DNA of 64,000 nucleotides from Streptomyces gilvus (GTDB lineage: Bacteria; Actinomycetota; Actinomycetes; Streptomycetales; Streptomycetaceae), in the NCBI RefSeq assembly GCF_022513565.1, contig NZ_JAKWBE010000008.1, positions 237,831 to 301,830 on the forward strand. Direction: 5' to 3'. The notes below the pieces were generated by a model. That model was not told where the DNA came from. It saw only the letters and a program-made list of their open reading frames with translations, and made no database searches. The position numbers and the translations under genes were made by a program. Shown in pieces: positions 1 through 8,597 of this stretch (position 1 is the stretch's first letter; each line of letters starts with the position of its first letter).

Positions 1-257
1 GGCAGCGTGGCGAGGATCCGGGTGTCGCCGCTCCGGGTGACGTTGGCGACCTGCCGGGCGAAGGCGAAGGTCAGGTCGGCCGACCCGTCGGGTTCCAGGG
101 CGATGTTCTCGGGGGTCTGTCCGGCGGCGAGGTCGAAGTGGGCGACGATCCGCGGGTGGGACAGGGTCGGTCCGGTACCGGGCACGGGCGCCGCGGCGAG
201 CGCGCCGAGGGCGAGGGCGGCCGCGGCGACACCGGCCAGATGCGGGAATCGGGGCAT
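1..257 (-). CDS. Secreted SMP-30/gluconolactonase-like protein, N-terminal part
   Basis: The gene runs off the left edge, so only about 85 N-terminal residues are present. ATG at 257 opens an Ala/Leu-rich signal peptide (roughly residues 1-25, ending near an AAP segment). A mature sequence follows with HFDLAAGQTPENIALEPDGS, the typical first blade of SMP-30/gluconolactonase/LRE or NHL-type beta-propellers found in secreted Streptomyces proteins. The substrate cannot be told from this piece. A divergent or membrane-anchored variant is possible because the rest is missing. Confidence 0.6.
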   Translation of the reverse strand, partial: MPRFPHLAGVAAAALALGALAAAPVPGTGPTLSHPRIVAHFDLAAGQTPENIALEPDGSADLTFAFARQVANVTRSGDTRILATL

Positions 258-445
258 GGGTCTCTCCTGGTACGAGGCACGGCGCACCGGATGCGGCGCC
301 AGACGCAGCGTGCGCGTCGCCGCGCGGCGACGGTGGCTGCCCCGGCCGGGAAATCGCCCGACCGGCCGACGTCCTGTGGGCCGCTTGCCCCAGCGGCCCG
401 GTCCGCCGCAGTCCGCCGCACCGTCCGGAACCGCCGTGTCCGGCG

Positions 446-2323
446 CTATCCGGCCAAGGGCAGTCCGGACAGCCGTACTCCACTCCGCTGCTGCCCCAAC
501 TCATCCAGCAGAGCTGTCAGTTGGCGCGCATCCCGGGGCATGAGCCGACCGGAGTCGTCGAGGTGGACGGCGCAGGCGGTGGTGGCGTCCACGAGCCGTT
601 CGAGGGCGGCGACGACAGCGTCCGCGCCCTCCGAGTGCCGGGCGAGCGGCGGGAGTTCGGCGGCGGCCAGGGCGATGGCGGTACGGGCCTCGGCGAGCCG
701 CCGGTAGGCCTCCCGGCGCAGGGCCCACCGGACGGTACGGTCGTCGGACCTGCCCCCGCCGCGCCCGCTCGGTGGGGCCTCGCTCAGCACATGCCCGAGG
801 TAGGCCTGCGCTGCCGCACCCGCCGCCGCGAGCCGGGACCGCACTCCCCCGCCCCGCTGCCCCGGCATCGGCAGATGACCCACGACCAGCACGATCGCGC
901 AGGCCAGCAGCGTCTCCCCGATCCGGCTGAGGGAGGCCTGCGGCTCCCCGCCGACCATGACGAGGGCGAGGACGAGGACGGTCACGACGGCGGTCTGCGC
1001 GGCGAAGTGCCGGGTGGAGACGGGGATCAGCGCGCCGCTCACCGCCACCAGCAGGATCAGCCCCTCCGGCTGGGGCAGCACGGCGGCGAACCCGGCGAAG
1101 ACCAGCGCGCCGAGCACGGTCCCGGCGGCCCGGCACAGCACCCGGGAGACCAGCGGCCCGAGGTCCGGCTTGACCAGGAACACGGCGGTGGCCGGGAGCC
1201 AGTACCAGTGGGAGTGCTGCCCGTACCAGCGGGCGTGATGCAGATACTGCGCCACGGCGGCGCTGGCCCCGAAGCAGAGGGCGACCCGCAGCCCGTACTC
1301 CCGCCCACCGGCCCCGAGGACGAGCCGCAGCACACTCGCAGCGGTCCGCCTGCGGGTGTGCAGATCACCGGCGCTCCCCCGGTCGAAGGCGTCGGCGGCG
1401 TGCAGCAGGGCGTCGTCGAGCGCGCGCAGCGCGGGGGCGGAGCGGTGCGGCGCGGGCAGCGGCCCGGTGGGCGTGTTCTCCCGTACGGCGGCGGCGAGCC
1501 GCCGTGGCCCCTCGGACGTCCGCCCGCCGACCGCCTCCCCGGCCCACGCGAGCGCGGTCGCCGCCTCGGCGAGCGGCAGCGCGGTGGCGTACTGCGCGTG
1601 CAGTCGCCGTTCGGCCGCGGAGGAGGCGTACCTCCGCAACCGGGGCCCGGAGAGGGCGTCCTGGGCGTGGTCGAGGGCGGCGGTGAGGGCTTCTCGCCGT
1701 CCGACGGCCTCCTCGCCCCCGACAGCGTCGAGCAGGTCGGCGACGGCGTCGTACACGGCGGCGACGGCGTCCCGCTCCCCGTCGAACCGGAAGTCACCGG
1801 CGGTGGCGCCGGGCGTGGGCAGCGCCAGCCGCAGCGCGAGCAGCCAGCAGGCGCCGCCCAGGTAGGCGAGGGCCCGCAGCCATCCGGGCGTGGGCCCCGG
1901 CATTCCGGCCCCGACGGCGGTGGCGACGAGCAGCTGGGTACCGGCACCGGAGGCGACGGGCCCGACGGCACTGATGCCTCCGGCGACGAGCCCGACGCAG
2001 GTGAGAAGCAGGGTCAGGGCGAGGGCACCGAGGTGCTGCCCGCCGTACGTCCCGACGAGCAGCCCGCCGCCGCCCGCCAGCGCGGGCGCACCGATCCTCA
2101 TGACGGACACCCGCCGACTGCCCGGACGGTCGTTGATGCCGGCGAGCATCGCGGCGATCGCGGCGATGACACCGAGCGGGGTGCGGTCGGCGAGCACGGC
2201 GAAAAGCAGCAGCGGCCCCGCGGACAGCGCACCCCGGGCCACCGCACTCCACGGCACAGGTCCGCCCTGAGCGCGAAAGGCATGTGCGAGCCATGGGGGC
2301 AGAGCGAGGAACGTACGGGACAC
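446..2323 (-). CDS. FUSC-family integral membrane protein (putative aromatic acid/small-molecule exporter)
   Basis: The 625-residue protein starts at GTG 2323 behind AGGAG with a 4-nt gap. It has the duplicated layout of FUSC/aromatic-acid exporter (AaeB-like) proteins. There is an N-terminal cluster of hydrophobic helices (about 30-170), a long soluble Ala/Arg-rich middle (about 175-340), and a second helix cluster (about 345-485) containing HSHWYWLPATAVFLVKPDLG, the conserved FUSC second-half motif. A soluble tail follows. The family is linked to efflux of weak acids or to envelope functions. No accessory membrane-fusion gene lies nearby, so the substrate is unknown. Confidence 0.75.
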   Translation of the reverse strand: MSRTFLALPPWLAHAFRAQGGPVPWSAVARGALSAGPLLLFAVLADRTPLGVIAAIAAMLAGINDRPGSRRVSVMRIGAPALAGGGGLLVGTYGGQHLGALALTLLLTCVGLVAGGISAVGPVASGAGTQLLVATAVGAGMPGPTPGWLRALAYLGGACWLLALRLALPTPGATAGDFRFDGERDAVAAVYDAVADLLDAVGGEEAVGRREALTAALDHAQDALSGPRLRRYASSAAERRLHAQYATALPLAEAATALAWAGEAVGGRTSEGPRRLAAAVRENTPTGPLPAPHRSAPALRALDDALLHAADAFDRGSAGDLHTRRRTAASVLRLVLGAGGREYGLRVALCFGASAAVAQYLHHARWYGQHSHWYWLPATAVFLVKPDLGPLVSRVLCRAAGTVLGALVFAGFAAVLPQPEGLILLVAVSGALIPVSTRHFAAQTAVVTVLVLALVMVGGEPQASLSRIGETLLACAIVLVVGHLPMPGQRGGGVRSRLAAAGAAAQAYLGHVLSEAPPSGRGGGRSDDRTVRWALRREAYRRLAEARTAIALAAAELPPLARHSEGADAVVAALERLVDATTACAVHLDDSGRLMPRDARQLTALLDELGQQRSGVRLSGLPLAG

Positions 2324-2487
2324 GGGGCTCCTGTCCGGACGAGGGCGGGGTACGCCTTCGGGCGACGGTGGCCGGGGCGGGCGGGGTCGTCCACGGTAGA
2401 TCGCGCAGGTGCGGGGTCTGAGCCGCTTGTATTACCGGGATGTGACGATGCCGGGAAAGACCGTGTTCTTTATGAACGCAACCGAAG

Positions 2488-2901
2488 TCAGCCGTGCGCC
2501 CGGGCTGTGAGATACGGGTCCTGGCGCAGGACTTCACGACTGCCGAGGAGCGTGCCGACGGCCAGTCCGAAGGCGGGCAGGAGCAGCGCCGCGGCAACCC
2601 ACGCCGGTCCGGGCAAGGCGTCGGTGACGGCGATGGGCAAGCCCAGTGTGTCGCTGAGCGGGCCGGTCAGCACGAGGGAGAGCCCCGTGCCGACGGCGAC
2701 GCCGACCAGGCCCGCCGCTCCCCCGGAGAGCACGGCTTCACCGAGCAGGATTCCGCGCACCTCGGGCCGCCCGGAGCCGAGGATCCGCAGGACGGCGAAC
2801 TGACCGATCCGCGCCCGCACACTGTCCGCGGCCCGCACTGCACCCAGCAGCACGGCGGCCACCGTGGAGTCGAGGAAGGCGGAGTCGGTGAGGGCGGGCA
2901 T
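2488..2901 (-). pseudogene. C-terminal fragment of an FtsX-like ABC transporter permease
   Basis: The 137-residue reading frame matches only the last transmembrane bundle of an FtsX/MacB-type permease: a helix, the cytoplasmic segment RARIGQFAVLRILGSGRPEV, then two further hydrophobic helices and the tail REVLRQDPYLTARAHG. Full-length family members are several hundred residues with a large extracytoplasmic domain, and no ABC ATPase lies beside it. The upstream DNA shows no good ribosome binding site. This looks like a leftover of a deleted transporter gene rather than a working protein. Confidence 0.6.
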
Positions 2902-2943
2902 GACAGCCAGCCTGGCGACTGGGAATGGGGGTGTCGAACAGTT

Positions 2944-2986
2944 ATCCCGTCACGTCATCCCGTCATCCCGTCACGTCATCGCGTCT
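2944..2986. repeat. Short tandem repeat of ATCCCGTC/ACGTC units
   Basis: The segment reads as two copies of a 21-nt unit (ATCCCGTCACGTC followed by ATCCCGTC or ATCGCGTC). It sits just upstream of the permease fragment, in a gap with no gene. Its role is unknown and it may be a replication-slippage product. Confidence 0.6.
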
Positions 2987-3075
2987 CCCCGTTCGGTTGT
3001 GGAGAGCCGGGGCGTTGTCAGTGGGGCGCTGTATCAATGGAGTCATCACTCAGCGTTACGACGGGGGAGGTCGTG

Positions 3076-3519
3076 ATGACTTCGTGCGACGAGGATCATG
3101 CGGGGCGGGGAGAGGCGTATGTGTCGTCGGCTCGGCTGCGGGCGCGTGGCTGGACCGGCGGGATGGTGCGGCGCCTTCTCGGTGAGCCCGATGCGGTCCG
3201 CGCCCACCCTTGCTCCCGTACGGCCCCGCCCATCCGCCTCTACGCCGTCGAGCGGGTCGAGTCCGTCGAGCGCGGTGAGGCGTTCAGGGCCGCTTCGGCG
3301 GCGGAAGTTCGGCGACCGGACGCGGCGAGAGCCGTCATACGGCGCATCCGGCGGAAGGTGCTGGCGCGGATCGCGACGGGGCCGACCGGGGAGGGCAACG
3401 AAAACCAGATGCGGAGCCCGGCCGGGGACCGGACCATCGGTGAGTCGTCCAACCTCGCCGCAGCGCCTTCCGTGTCGTCCTCCTCTCCGTCCCCCACATC
3501 GCCCCCAGGAGTCACCCCC
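3076..3519 (+). pseudogene. Truncated small Streptomyces-type hypothetical protein, open into ridA
   Basis: ATG 3076 (or GTG 3073) follows a strong GGGGGAGG. The first about 95 residues hold the segment ARLRARGWTGGMVRRLLGEP, then a PPIRLYAVERV segment. From memory this is the N-terminal domain of a common Streptomyces hypothetical protein of about 200 residues. Here it ends soon after VLARIA. The frame then passes through Ser/Pro-rich sequence and runs into the RidA gene without a stop. I read it as a 3'-truncated gene that happens to be in frame with ridA. A real 286-residue fusion from 3076 to 3936 cannot be excluded. Confidence 0.45.
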
Positions 3520-3936
3520 GTGATCCGTCGTGTCACCGTTCCCGGGCTCTTTCCGCCGCCCCGTTACTCCCACGCCTCCGTCGTCGAGGCAGGCACGCGG
3601 CTCGCGTTTCTCGCCGGGGCCGTGCCGCTCGACGCGGAGGGGGCCTTGGTGGGTGAGGGGGACCCCGTGCGGCAGGCCGAGCAGGTGCTGGTGAATCTGG
3701 AAGAGCAACTGCGGGCGGTCGGCTCCGACTTGGCGCATGTCGTGGCGACGGACGTGTACGTCGTCGCCGCCGAACCAGCCGTACTGTCCGCCGTATGGGA
3801 CGTCGTCGAGGCGTCCGGGCTCAGTACGGGGCCGCACTCGTCGACCCTCATCGGCGTGGCCTGCCTCGGGTACACCGGGCAACTCGTGGAGATCACCGCG
3901 ACCGCCGTAGTACCGGACGGGGACGGCCGCCCGTGA
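3520..3936 (+). CDS. RidA family protein (reactive imine/enamine deaminase)
   Basis: This is a 138-residue RidA/YjgF-YER057c/UK114 protein. The start at GTG 3520 is chosen because AGGAG lies 8 nt upstream and the conserved fold begins at once (IRRVTVPGLF). Visible family features are the FLAGAVPLDAEG loop, the QAEQVLVNLEEQLRAVG helix, the VVATDVYVV strand and the C-terminal LVEITATAV. Family members hydrolyse 2-aminoacrylate-type intermediates made by PLP enzymes. The stop overlaps the GTG of the downstream GNAT gene (GTGA), so the two are translationally coupled. Confidence 0.8.
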   Translation: MIRRVTVPGLFPPPRYSHASVVEAGTRLAFLAGAVPLDAEGALVGEGDPVRQAEQVLVNLEEQLRAVGSDLAHVVATDVYVVAAEPAVLSAVWDVVEASGLSTGPHSSTLIGVACLGYTGQLVEITATAVVPDGDGRP

Positions 3937-4418
3937 CCCGCGCCGAAGCACCCTTCCCCCTCGACGCGGACGTCGTCCTGCGGCGTGCCGCCGCCCCGGA
4001 CGCCCGTGCCGCGGCCGACGTCTGGCTGTCCTCCTTCGCCGCCGCGCTGCCGACGGTCGTCAGCCCGCGGTCCGCCGACGAGGTGCGCGGCTACTTCCGG
4101 GACGTCGTGGTGCCCTTCCGGGAGACCTGGGTCGCGGACGCCGGGGGCGGGCACGGGATCGTCGGGGTCATGGTGCTCGCCGACGACGAGCTGTCCCAGC
4201 TCCACCTGGCCCCCGACTGGCGTGGCCGCGGCCTCGGGGACCGGTTCGTGGGGCTGGCCAAGGAGCGCCGACCGCAGGGGCTGGCCCTGTGGACCTTCCA
4301 GGTCAACGAACCCGCCCACCGGTTCTACGAACGGCACGGCTTCGTCGCCGTCGCCTACACGGACGGCAGCGGCAACGAGGAGCGGGAGCCGGATGTCCGG
4401 TACCTATGGCGCCCCTGA
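3933..4418 (+). CDS. GNAT family N-acetyltransferase
   Basis: This is a 161-residue single-domain GNAT. Its acetyl-CoA pyrophosphate loop appears as LAPDWRGRGLGDRF (the family's R/Q-x-x-G-x-G signature), followed by the strand ALWTFQVN and the C-terminal ARRFYERHGF-type motif (here AHRFYERHGF). GTG 3933 overlaps the RidA stop by 4 nt. The acceptor substrate is not predictable. The gene converges on acsA with a 16-nt gap and no visible terminator. Confidence 0.8.
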   Translation: MTRAEAPFPLDADVVLRRAAAPDARAAADVWLSSFAAALPTVVSPRSADEVRGYFRDVVVPFRETWVADAGGGHGIVGVMVLADDELSQLHLAPDWRGRGLGDRFVGLAKERRPQGLALWTFQVNEPAHRFYERHGFVAVAYTDGSGNEEREPDVRYLWRP

Positions 4419-4434
4419 CCACAGGGCCCCGCGG

Positions 4435-6450
4435 TTACTCCTCCTCACCTCCCGCCGAGCCGGCCGAGGGCAGCCGCTCCCGGATCTCGTCCATCACCGT
4501 CGAGTCCGTCAGCGTCGTGACGTCCCCGAGGTCCCGTTTCTCGGCGACGTCCCGCAGCAGGCGGCGCATGATCTTGCCGGAGCGGGTCTTGGGCAGTTCG
4601 GCGACCACCAGGATCTGCCGCGGCCGGGCGATCGGGCCGATCTCCTTGGCGACGTGGGCGCGCAGCGCGGCCGCCACCTCGTCCGCACCGGCCGCACCGG
4701 CCCCGTTCCCAGCCCCGGCCCCCGCCGCAGCCGCGTCCCCGCGCAGGATGACGAAGGCCACGACGCCCTGCCCGGTCGTCACGTCGGTCGCGCCGACCAC
4801 GGCGGCCTCCGCGACCATCGGATGGGAGACGAGGGCCGATTCGACCTCCGTGGTGGAGATGCGGTGCCCGGAGACGTTCATGACGTCGTCGACCCGGCCG
4901 AGCAGCCAGATGTCGCCGTCCTCGTCCTTCTTGGCGCCGTCCCCCGCGAAGTACGTCCCGGCGAAGCGCGACCAGTACGTGTCGATGTACCGCTGTTCGT
5001 CGCCCCAGATGGTGCGCAGCATCCCCGGCCACGGTTCGGTCAGGACCAGGTAGCCGCCGGAGCCGTCGGGCACCGGCTTGCCGGTGTCGTCGACGACGTC
5101 GGCCGCGATGCCCGGCAGGGGGCGCAGGGCCGAACCCGGCTTGCAGACGCTCACACCCGGCAGCGGGCTGATCATCTGGGCGCCGGTCTCCGTCTGCCAC
5201 CAGGTGTCCACGACCGGACAGCGGTCGGAACCGATGTGCTTGCGATACCAGATCCACGCCTCCGGGTTGATCGGTTCGCCGACCGAGCCCAGCAGCCGCA
5301 GCGACGACAGGTCGAACTCGGCCGGGAAGTCGGCGCCCCACTTCATGAAGGTGCGGATCGCGGTCGGCGCGCAGTACAGGATGGACACACGGTACTTCTC
5401 GACCAGTTCCCACCAGCGGCCCTTGTGCGGGGTGTCCGGTGTCCCCTCGTACATCACGGACGTGACGCCGTTGGCCAGCGGTCCGTAGACGATGTACGAG
5501 TGGCCGGTGACCCAGCCGATGTCCGCCGCTGTCCAGAACACGTCCCGTTCCGGCTTGACGTCGAACACCGCCCAGTGCGACCAGGCGACCTGGGTGAGAT
5601 AGCCGCCGGTGGTGTGCAGGATGCCCTTGGGGCGGGCGGTCGTACCCGAGGTGTACATGATGTACAGGGGGTGTTCGCTGTCGAACGCCTCCGCCTCGTG
5701 CTCGGACGGCTGTCCGTCCACCAGGTCGTGCCACCACACGTCCCGGCCGTCGGTCCACTCGACGTCCTGCCCGGTGCGCCGGACGACCAGCACGCTGCGT
5801 ACGTCCGGGCACTCGCGCAGTGCCTCGTCGACCGCCGGTTTCAGCGCCGAGGGGCTGCCCCTGCGGTAGCCGCCGTCGGCGGTGATCACCACATGCGCGT
5901 CGCAGTCGAGGATGCGGCCGCGCAGGGCCTCGGCGGAGAAGCCGCCGAAGACCACGGTGTGCGGGGCGCCGATGCGGGCGCAGGCCAGCATCGCCACCAC
6001 CGTCTCCGGGATCATCGGCATGTAGATCGCCACCCGATCGCCGGTGCCGACGCCGAGCGACCGCAGGGCGTTGGCCGCCCGGCAGACCTCGGCGGTCAGT
6101 TCGGCGTAGGTGATCGTGCGGGTGTCGCCGGGCTCGCCCTCCCAGTGGAAGGCGACGCGGTCCCCGCGGCCCGCGGCCACGTGCCGGTCGAGGCAGTTGT
6201 GCGCCGCGTTGAGGCGCCCGCCGACGAACCAGCGGGCGAAGGGGGCACGGCTCCAGTCGAGGACCTCGTCCCAGGGCCGGGCCCAGTCCAGCCGGCCGGC
6301 CGCCTCGGCCCAGAAGGCGAGACGGTCGGTGTCGGCACGTTCGTAGTCCGCCGCGGTGGCGTTCGCCGCGTCGGCCAGCTCCGGGGGCGGCGGGAACCGT
6401 CGCTCCTCACGGAGCAGGTTGGAGAGTGTTTCGCCACCGGAGTCGGTCAT
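4435..6450 (-). CDS. acsA: Acetyl-CoA synthetase (acetate-CoA ligase)
   Basis: This 671-residue AMP-forming acyl-CoA synthetase activates acetate to acetyl-CoA through acetyl-AMP. It shows the phosphate-binding loop [11 protein letters not shown], the acetate-type core DTWWQTETG, the hinge region with [13 protein letters not shown], and the C-terminal catalytic lysine in [11 protein letters not shown], the site controlled by reversible acetylation in this family. An Ala/Gly-rich insert (about residues 575-595) interrupts the C-terminal domain. The start ATG overlaps the stop of satP as ATGA, so acetate uptake and activation are coupled. Confidence 0.95.
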   Translation of the reverse strand: MTDSGGETLSNLLREERRFPPPPELADAANATAADYERADTDRLAFWAEAAGRLDWARPWDEVLDWSRAPFARWFVGGRLNAAHNCLDRHVAAGRGDRVAFHWEGEPGDTRTITYAELTAEVCRAANALRSLGVGTGDRVAIYMPMIPETVVAMLACARIGAPHTVVFGGFSAEALRGRILDCDAHVVITADGGYRRGSPSALKPAVDEALRECPDVRSVLVVRRTGQDVEWTDGRDVWWHDLVDGQPSEHEAEAFDSEHPLYIMYTSGTTARPKGILHTTGGYLTQVAWSHWAVFDVKPERDVFWTAADIGWVTGHSYIVYGPLANGVTSVMYEGTPDTPHKGRWWELVEKYRVSILYCAPTAIRTFMKWGADFPAEFDLSSLRLLGSVGEPINPEAWIWYRKHIGSDRCPVVDTWWQTETGAQMISPLPGVSVCKPGSALRPLPGIAADVVDDTGKPVPDGSGGYLVLTEPWPGMLRTIWGDEQRYIDTYWSRFAGTYFAGDGAKKDEDGDIWLLGRVDDVMNVSGHRISTTEVESALVSHPMVAEAAVVGATDVTTGQGVVAFVILRGDAAAAGAGAGNGAGAAGADEVAAALRAHVAKEIGPIARPRQILVVAELPKTRSGKIMRRLLRDVAEKRDLGDVTTLTDSTVMDEIRERLPSAGSAGGEEE

Positions 6451-7094
6451 GCGTGGGCTCCGAAGGGACCGCGGTGGTGCGTGCGGTGCGGCCGCAGGTG
6501 CTCACCGAGGTTGGGCCAGACCGGCATGACGGCACGGTCGTACGTGGAGTTGGTGACGCCCGCGAAGGACGCGTACCAGGCGCACACGGCCGTGACCAGA
6601 CCCAGCCAGCCGCCGGCCTTGACGGTGTTCGGCGACTGCGCGAAGTCGGCGACGCACAGCACGATGAAGGTCGCGGACAGCGTGACGAACACGGCGAGGA
6701 TCGCCCCCGTCGTCCGCGTGGCGGCGACGGTCATGTACACCGTGAACACCGCCCACACCAGCAGGAACAGCCCGCTGGCCTGGTGCGCGGTGGCCGCCGG
6801 CAGCCCGGGTGCGACGAACTTCGCGTAGGCCGCGTACGACAGCCAGAAGGCGCCGAAGGACCCGAACGCTGTGGCGCCGAAGGTGTTGCCCTTGCGGAAC
6901 TCCCACATACCGGCGAGGAGTTGGGCGAGCCCGCCGTAGAAGAGGGCGAGCGGCAGGACGACGGCGACCAGTGTCTTGTCGGTGATGAGATTCGCGTTGA
7001 AGGTGCTGAGAACGAACGTCGTCGCGGCGAAGGCGGCGAGGCCGAGCGGGCCGGGGTCCGCGATCTTGGCCTGTTCGGTGGTCGGAGTGCTCAT
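6447..7094 (-). CDS. satP: Acetate uptake transporter, SatP/GPR1-FUN34-YaaH family
   Basis: This 215-residue protein has six hydrophobic segments and the family signature region [20 protein letters not shown], including the NPxG-like DPGPLG start of helix 1. The start at ATG 7094 is chosen for its GGAGGAG ribosome binding site; an open frame upstream has none. The family carries acetate and succinate across the membrane, commonly with protons. It is the first gene of an operon with acsA, joined by a 4-nt overlap. A Crp-type palindrome lies immediately upstream of the ribosome binding site. Confidence 0.88.
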   Translation of the reverse strand: MSTPTTEQAKIADPGPLGLAAFAATTFVLSTFNANLITDKTLVAVVLPLALFYGGLAQLLAGMWEFRKGNTFGATAFGSFGAFWLSYAAYAKFVAPGLPAATAHQASGLFLLVWAVFTVYMTVAATRTTGAILAVFVTLSATFIVLCVADFAQSPNTVKAGGWLGLVTAVCAWYASFAGVTNSTYDRAVMPVWPNLGEHLRPHRTHHRGPFGAHA

Positions 7095-7106
7095 TGCGTC
7101 TCCTCC

Positions 7107-7122
7107 TGTGATCCAGATCACA
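7107..7122 (-). promoter_or_regulatory. Crp-like operator TGTGATCCAGATCACA in the satP leader
   Basis: The palindrome fits the classical Crp consensus TGTGA-N6-TCACA at every defined position. It lies right next to the GGAGGAG of satP. A -10-like TACAAT on the minus strand (7137-7142 as ATTGTA) would start transcription near 7130. The site would then sit about 15 nt inside the transcript, where a bound regulator would be expected to hinder rather than help transcription. The promoter placement is inference; the palindrome is seen directly. Confidence 0.6.
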
Positions 7123-7267
7123 AGATTGTGAGATCCATTGTAGGCACCACCTATGGCGTGCAGGCGCCGCACCCACAGCCGGCAATCGGCGAACGGTGCC
7201 GACTGTGCGACGAACGGTCGTCCGGCGTCGTCGGGGGCGGATCACCGGGTTCCCCGGCCACCGATCT

Positions 7268-8236
7268 CTAGTCGTCGCCGCGGTTCCGGTACGCCCAGTC
7301 CGCCGCCCGCGCGGCGAGCGCGACCAGGTCCGGCTCCCCGGTGTCGCCGTCGAGGTGGCGGTACTCCACGGCCGTGAGGATGACGATCCGCTCCGGCAGC
7401 CCCAGCTGATCGTGGAACCCACTACCGAGGATGTCCGCGGCGGCCTCATCAGCAGAGAACCCGGCCGCATGCCGGCTGTGGATCAAGGCTTCCAGTTCCC
7501 GAAGGTATGTGACATAGCACTGGACGTCCCGAGGCGTCATCACCGCCCCGTGCCCCGGCACCACCACCTCCGGCTCCAGCGCCAGAATCGCCTCGCAGGC
7601 GGCGACGACATTGGCGAGCGGCCCGTTCCAGTGCACGGGATGGTCGCCCGCGAACAGCACATCCCCGGCACACACGACCCCACGCCCCGGGAAATGAACG
7701 ACAAGATCCCCAGCCGAGTGCGCGGGCCCCACCTCGATCAGCTCGACCTGAATGTCCCCCACGGCCAACTCGTGCCGCCCGGAGAACGTAAGGGTCGGAG
7801 GAACGGCCTCGACCCCCTCGTACCGATAGCGCCCGAAGTGCCGGCGCGCGTACCACCCCAGCGGCTGGTCGGCCGGTGTCTGATGGGTCAGGAAGTGCAT
7901 CTGCTGGGGCGACGGCTCATGACACAGATGCTCGGCGCCGGCCTTGGTGGCGATGATCTCGGCGCCGGGAAAACAGCCGTTGCCAAAGGTGTGGTCCCCA
8001 TTGCCGTGCGTGTTGACAATGATCCGTACGCCACCGGCAGGCAAAAGCGACCCGGCGGCGGCGACGAGAGCCTCGGTCATCACCCGGTCGTACGGGGTGT
8101 CGACGAGCGCCGCCTCCTCCCCCGAGGTGATCAGCAGACAGTTGGCGAAGCCCCAGGTGCCGGTGTGCGCGGGAGCCCACAGATGCAGCCCGTCGGCCAC
8201 AGGGGCGAGTCCGTCAGGAAGGTTCATGCCGATCAT
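7268..8236 (-). CDS. MBL-fold metallo-hydrolase
   Basis: This is a 322-residue metallo-beta-lactamase fold protein. The metal motif is THGNGDHTFGNG (His77, Asp81, His82), in which the usual second His of HxHxDH is Asn. Later ligands look intact: the GPAHSAGDLVVHFP segment and the VVPGHGAVM segment near the C-terminus. ATG 8236 has GGTGG at 9 nt; ATG 8227 is a possible alternative. The HGNGDH variant occurs in uncharacterised actinobacterial members of the fold, so the substrate is unknown. It is transcribed toward the satP promoter. Confidence 0.75.
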   Translation of the reverse strand: MIGMNLPDGLAPVADGLHLWAPAHTGTWGFANCLLITSGEEAALVDTPYDRVMTEALVAAAGSLLPAGGVRIIVNTHGNGDHTFGNGCFPGAEIIATKAGAEHLCHEPSPQQMHFLTHQTPADQPLGWYARRHFGRYRYEGVEAVPPTLTFSGRHELAVGDIQVELIEVGPAHSAGDLVVHFPGRGVVCAGDVLFAGDHPVHWNGPLANVVAACEAILALEPEVVVPGHGAVMTPRDVQCYVTYLRELEALIHSRHAAGFSADEAAADILGSGFHDQLGLPERIVILTAVEYRHLDGDTGEPDLVALAARAADWAYRNRGDD

Positions 8237-8291
8237 TGTGCTCAACCACCCGCAGCCGCCCACGCGCGGGATCCCGACCCATGACGCACCT

Positions 8292-8324
8292 CAAGGGGCG
8301 CGGGGAAACCGCGCGAGCAACCCC
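8292..8324. repeat. Common Streptomyces intergenic GGGGCGCGGGGAA repeat
   Basis: The AGGGGCGCGGGGAAACCGCG sequence followed by CGAGCAACC matches a short element I recognise from many Streptomyces intergenic regions. It contains a 6-bp hairpin (8298-8303 with 8309-8314, loop GGAAA). Its function is not known to me. Confidence 0.55.
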
Positions 8325-8414
8325 ATCCCACCCGCACCTGACATCACCACATCACCACATCACCACCCCCCACTCCCCCAAACCCTCCGCTTGACCACCG
8401 GCACCCCATAACTC

Positions 8415-8569
8415 CCCGCCCGACTGGTCCGCACTCTCGTCGAACACCGGGAGTCGTACGACGCCATCGCTCCGGCGACCCGGAACGTGCCCGGGCGCAC
8501 GCGCTGTCCCGCGTGCGGACCAACTATCGTTCCACCGTCAGACACCTGTTCGGAGAGGCGGAGGCGTAG
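8415..8569 (+). pseudogene. Remnant of a GntR/FadR-type (FCD domain) regulator, frameshifted
   Basis: Two reading frames join to give one plausible C-terminus. LVRTLVEHRESYDAIA is read first. After a shift of frame near 8473 the sequence continues SGDPERARAHALSRVRTNY and ends ...VRHLFGEAEA at the stop 8567-8569. The H-x(6)-AI-ASGDPERA pattern is the last helix pair of the FCD ligand-binding domain of FadR-subfamily GntR regulators. A single deleted base (GCTCC in place of a GCCTCC-like sequence) explains the break. No N-terminal HTH remains upstream. Confidence 0.55.
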
Positions 8570-8597
8570 CGAACGCCGGCCGCTCATGGGGGGATTC

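Noticed and set aside
521..2803. Long plus-strand open frame of 760 codons opposite the FUSC gene
   Set aside because: Low-complexity Gly/Arg/Pro product with no motif and no ribosome binding site; a typical high-GC shadow of the real minus-strand gene.
2488..2901. Functional small FtsX-like permease
   Set aside because: Only the C-terminal helices remain, with no ATPase partner and no good start signal.
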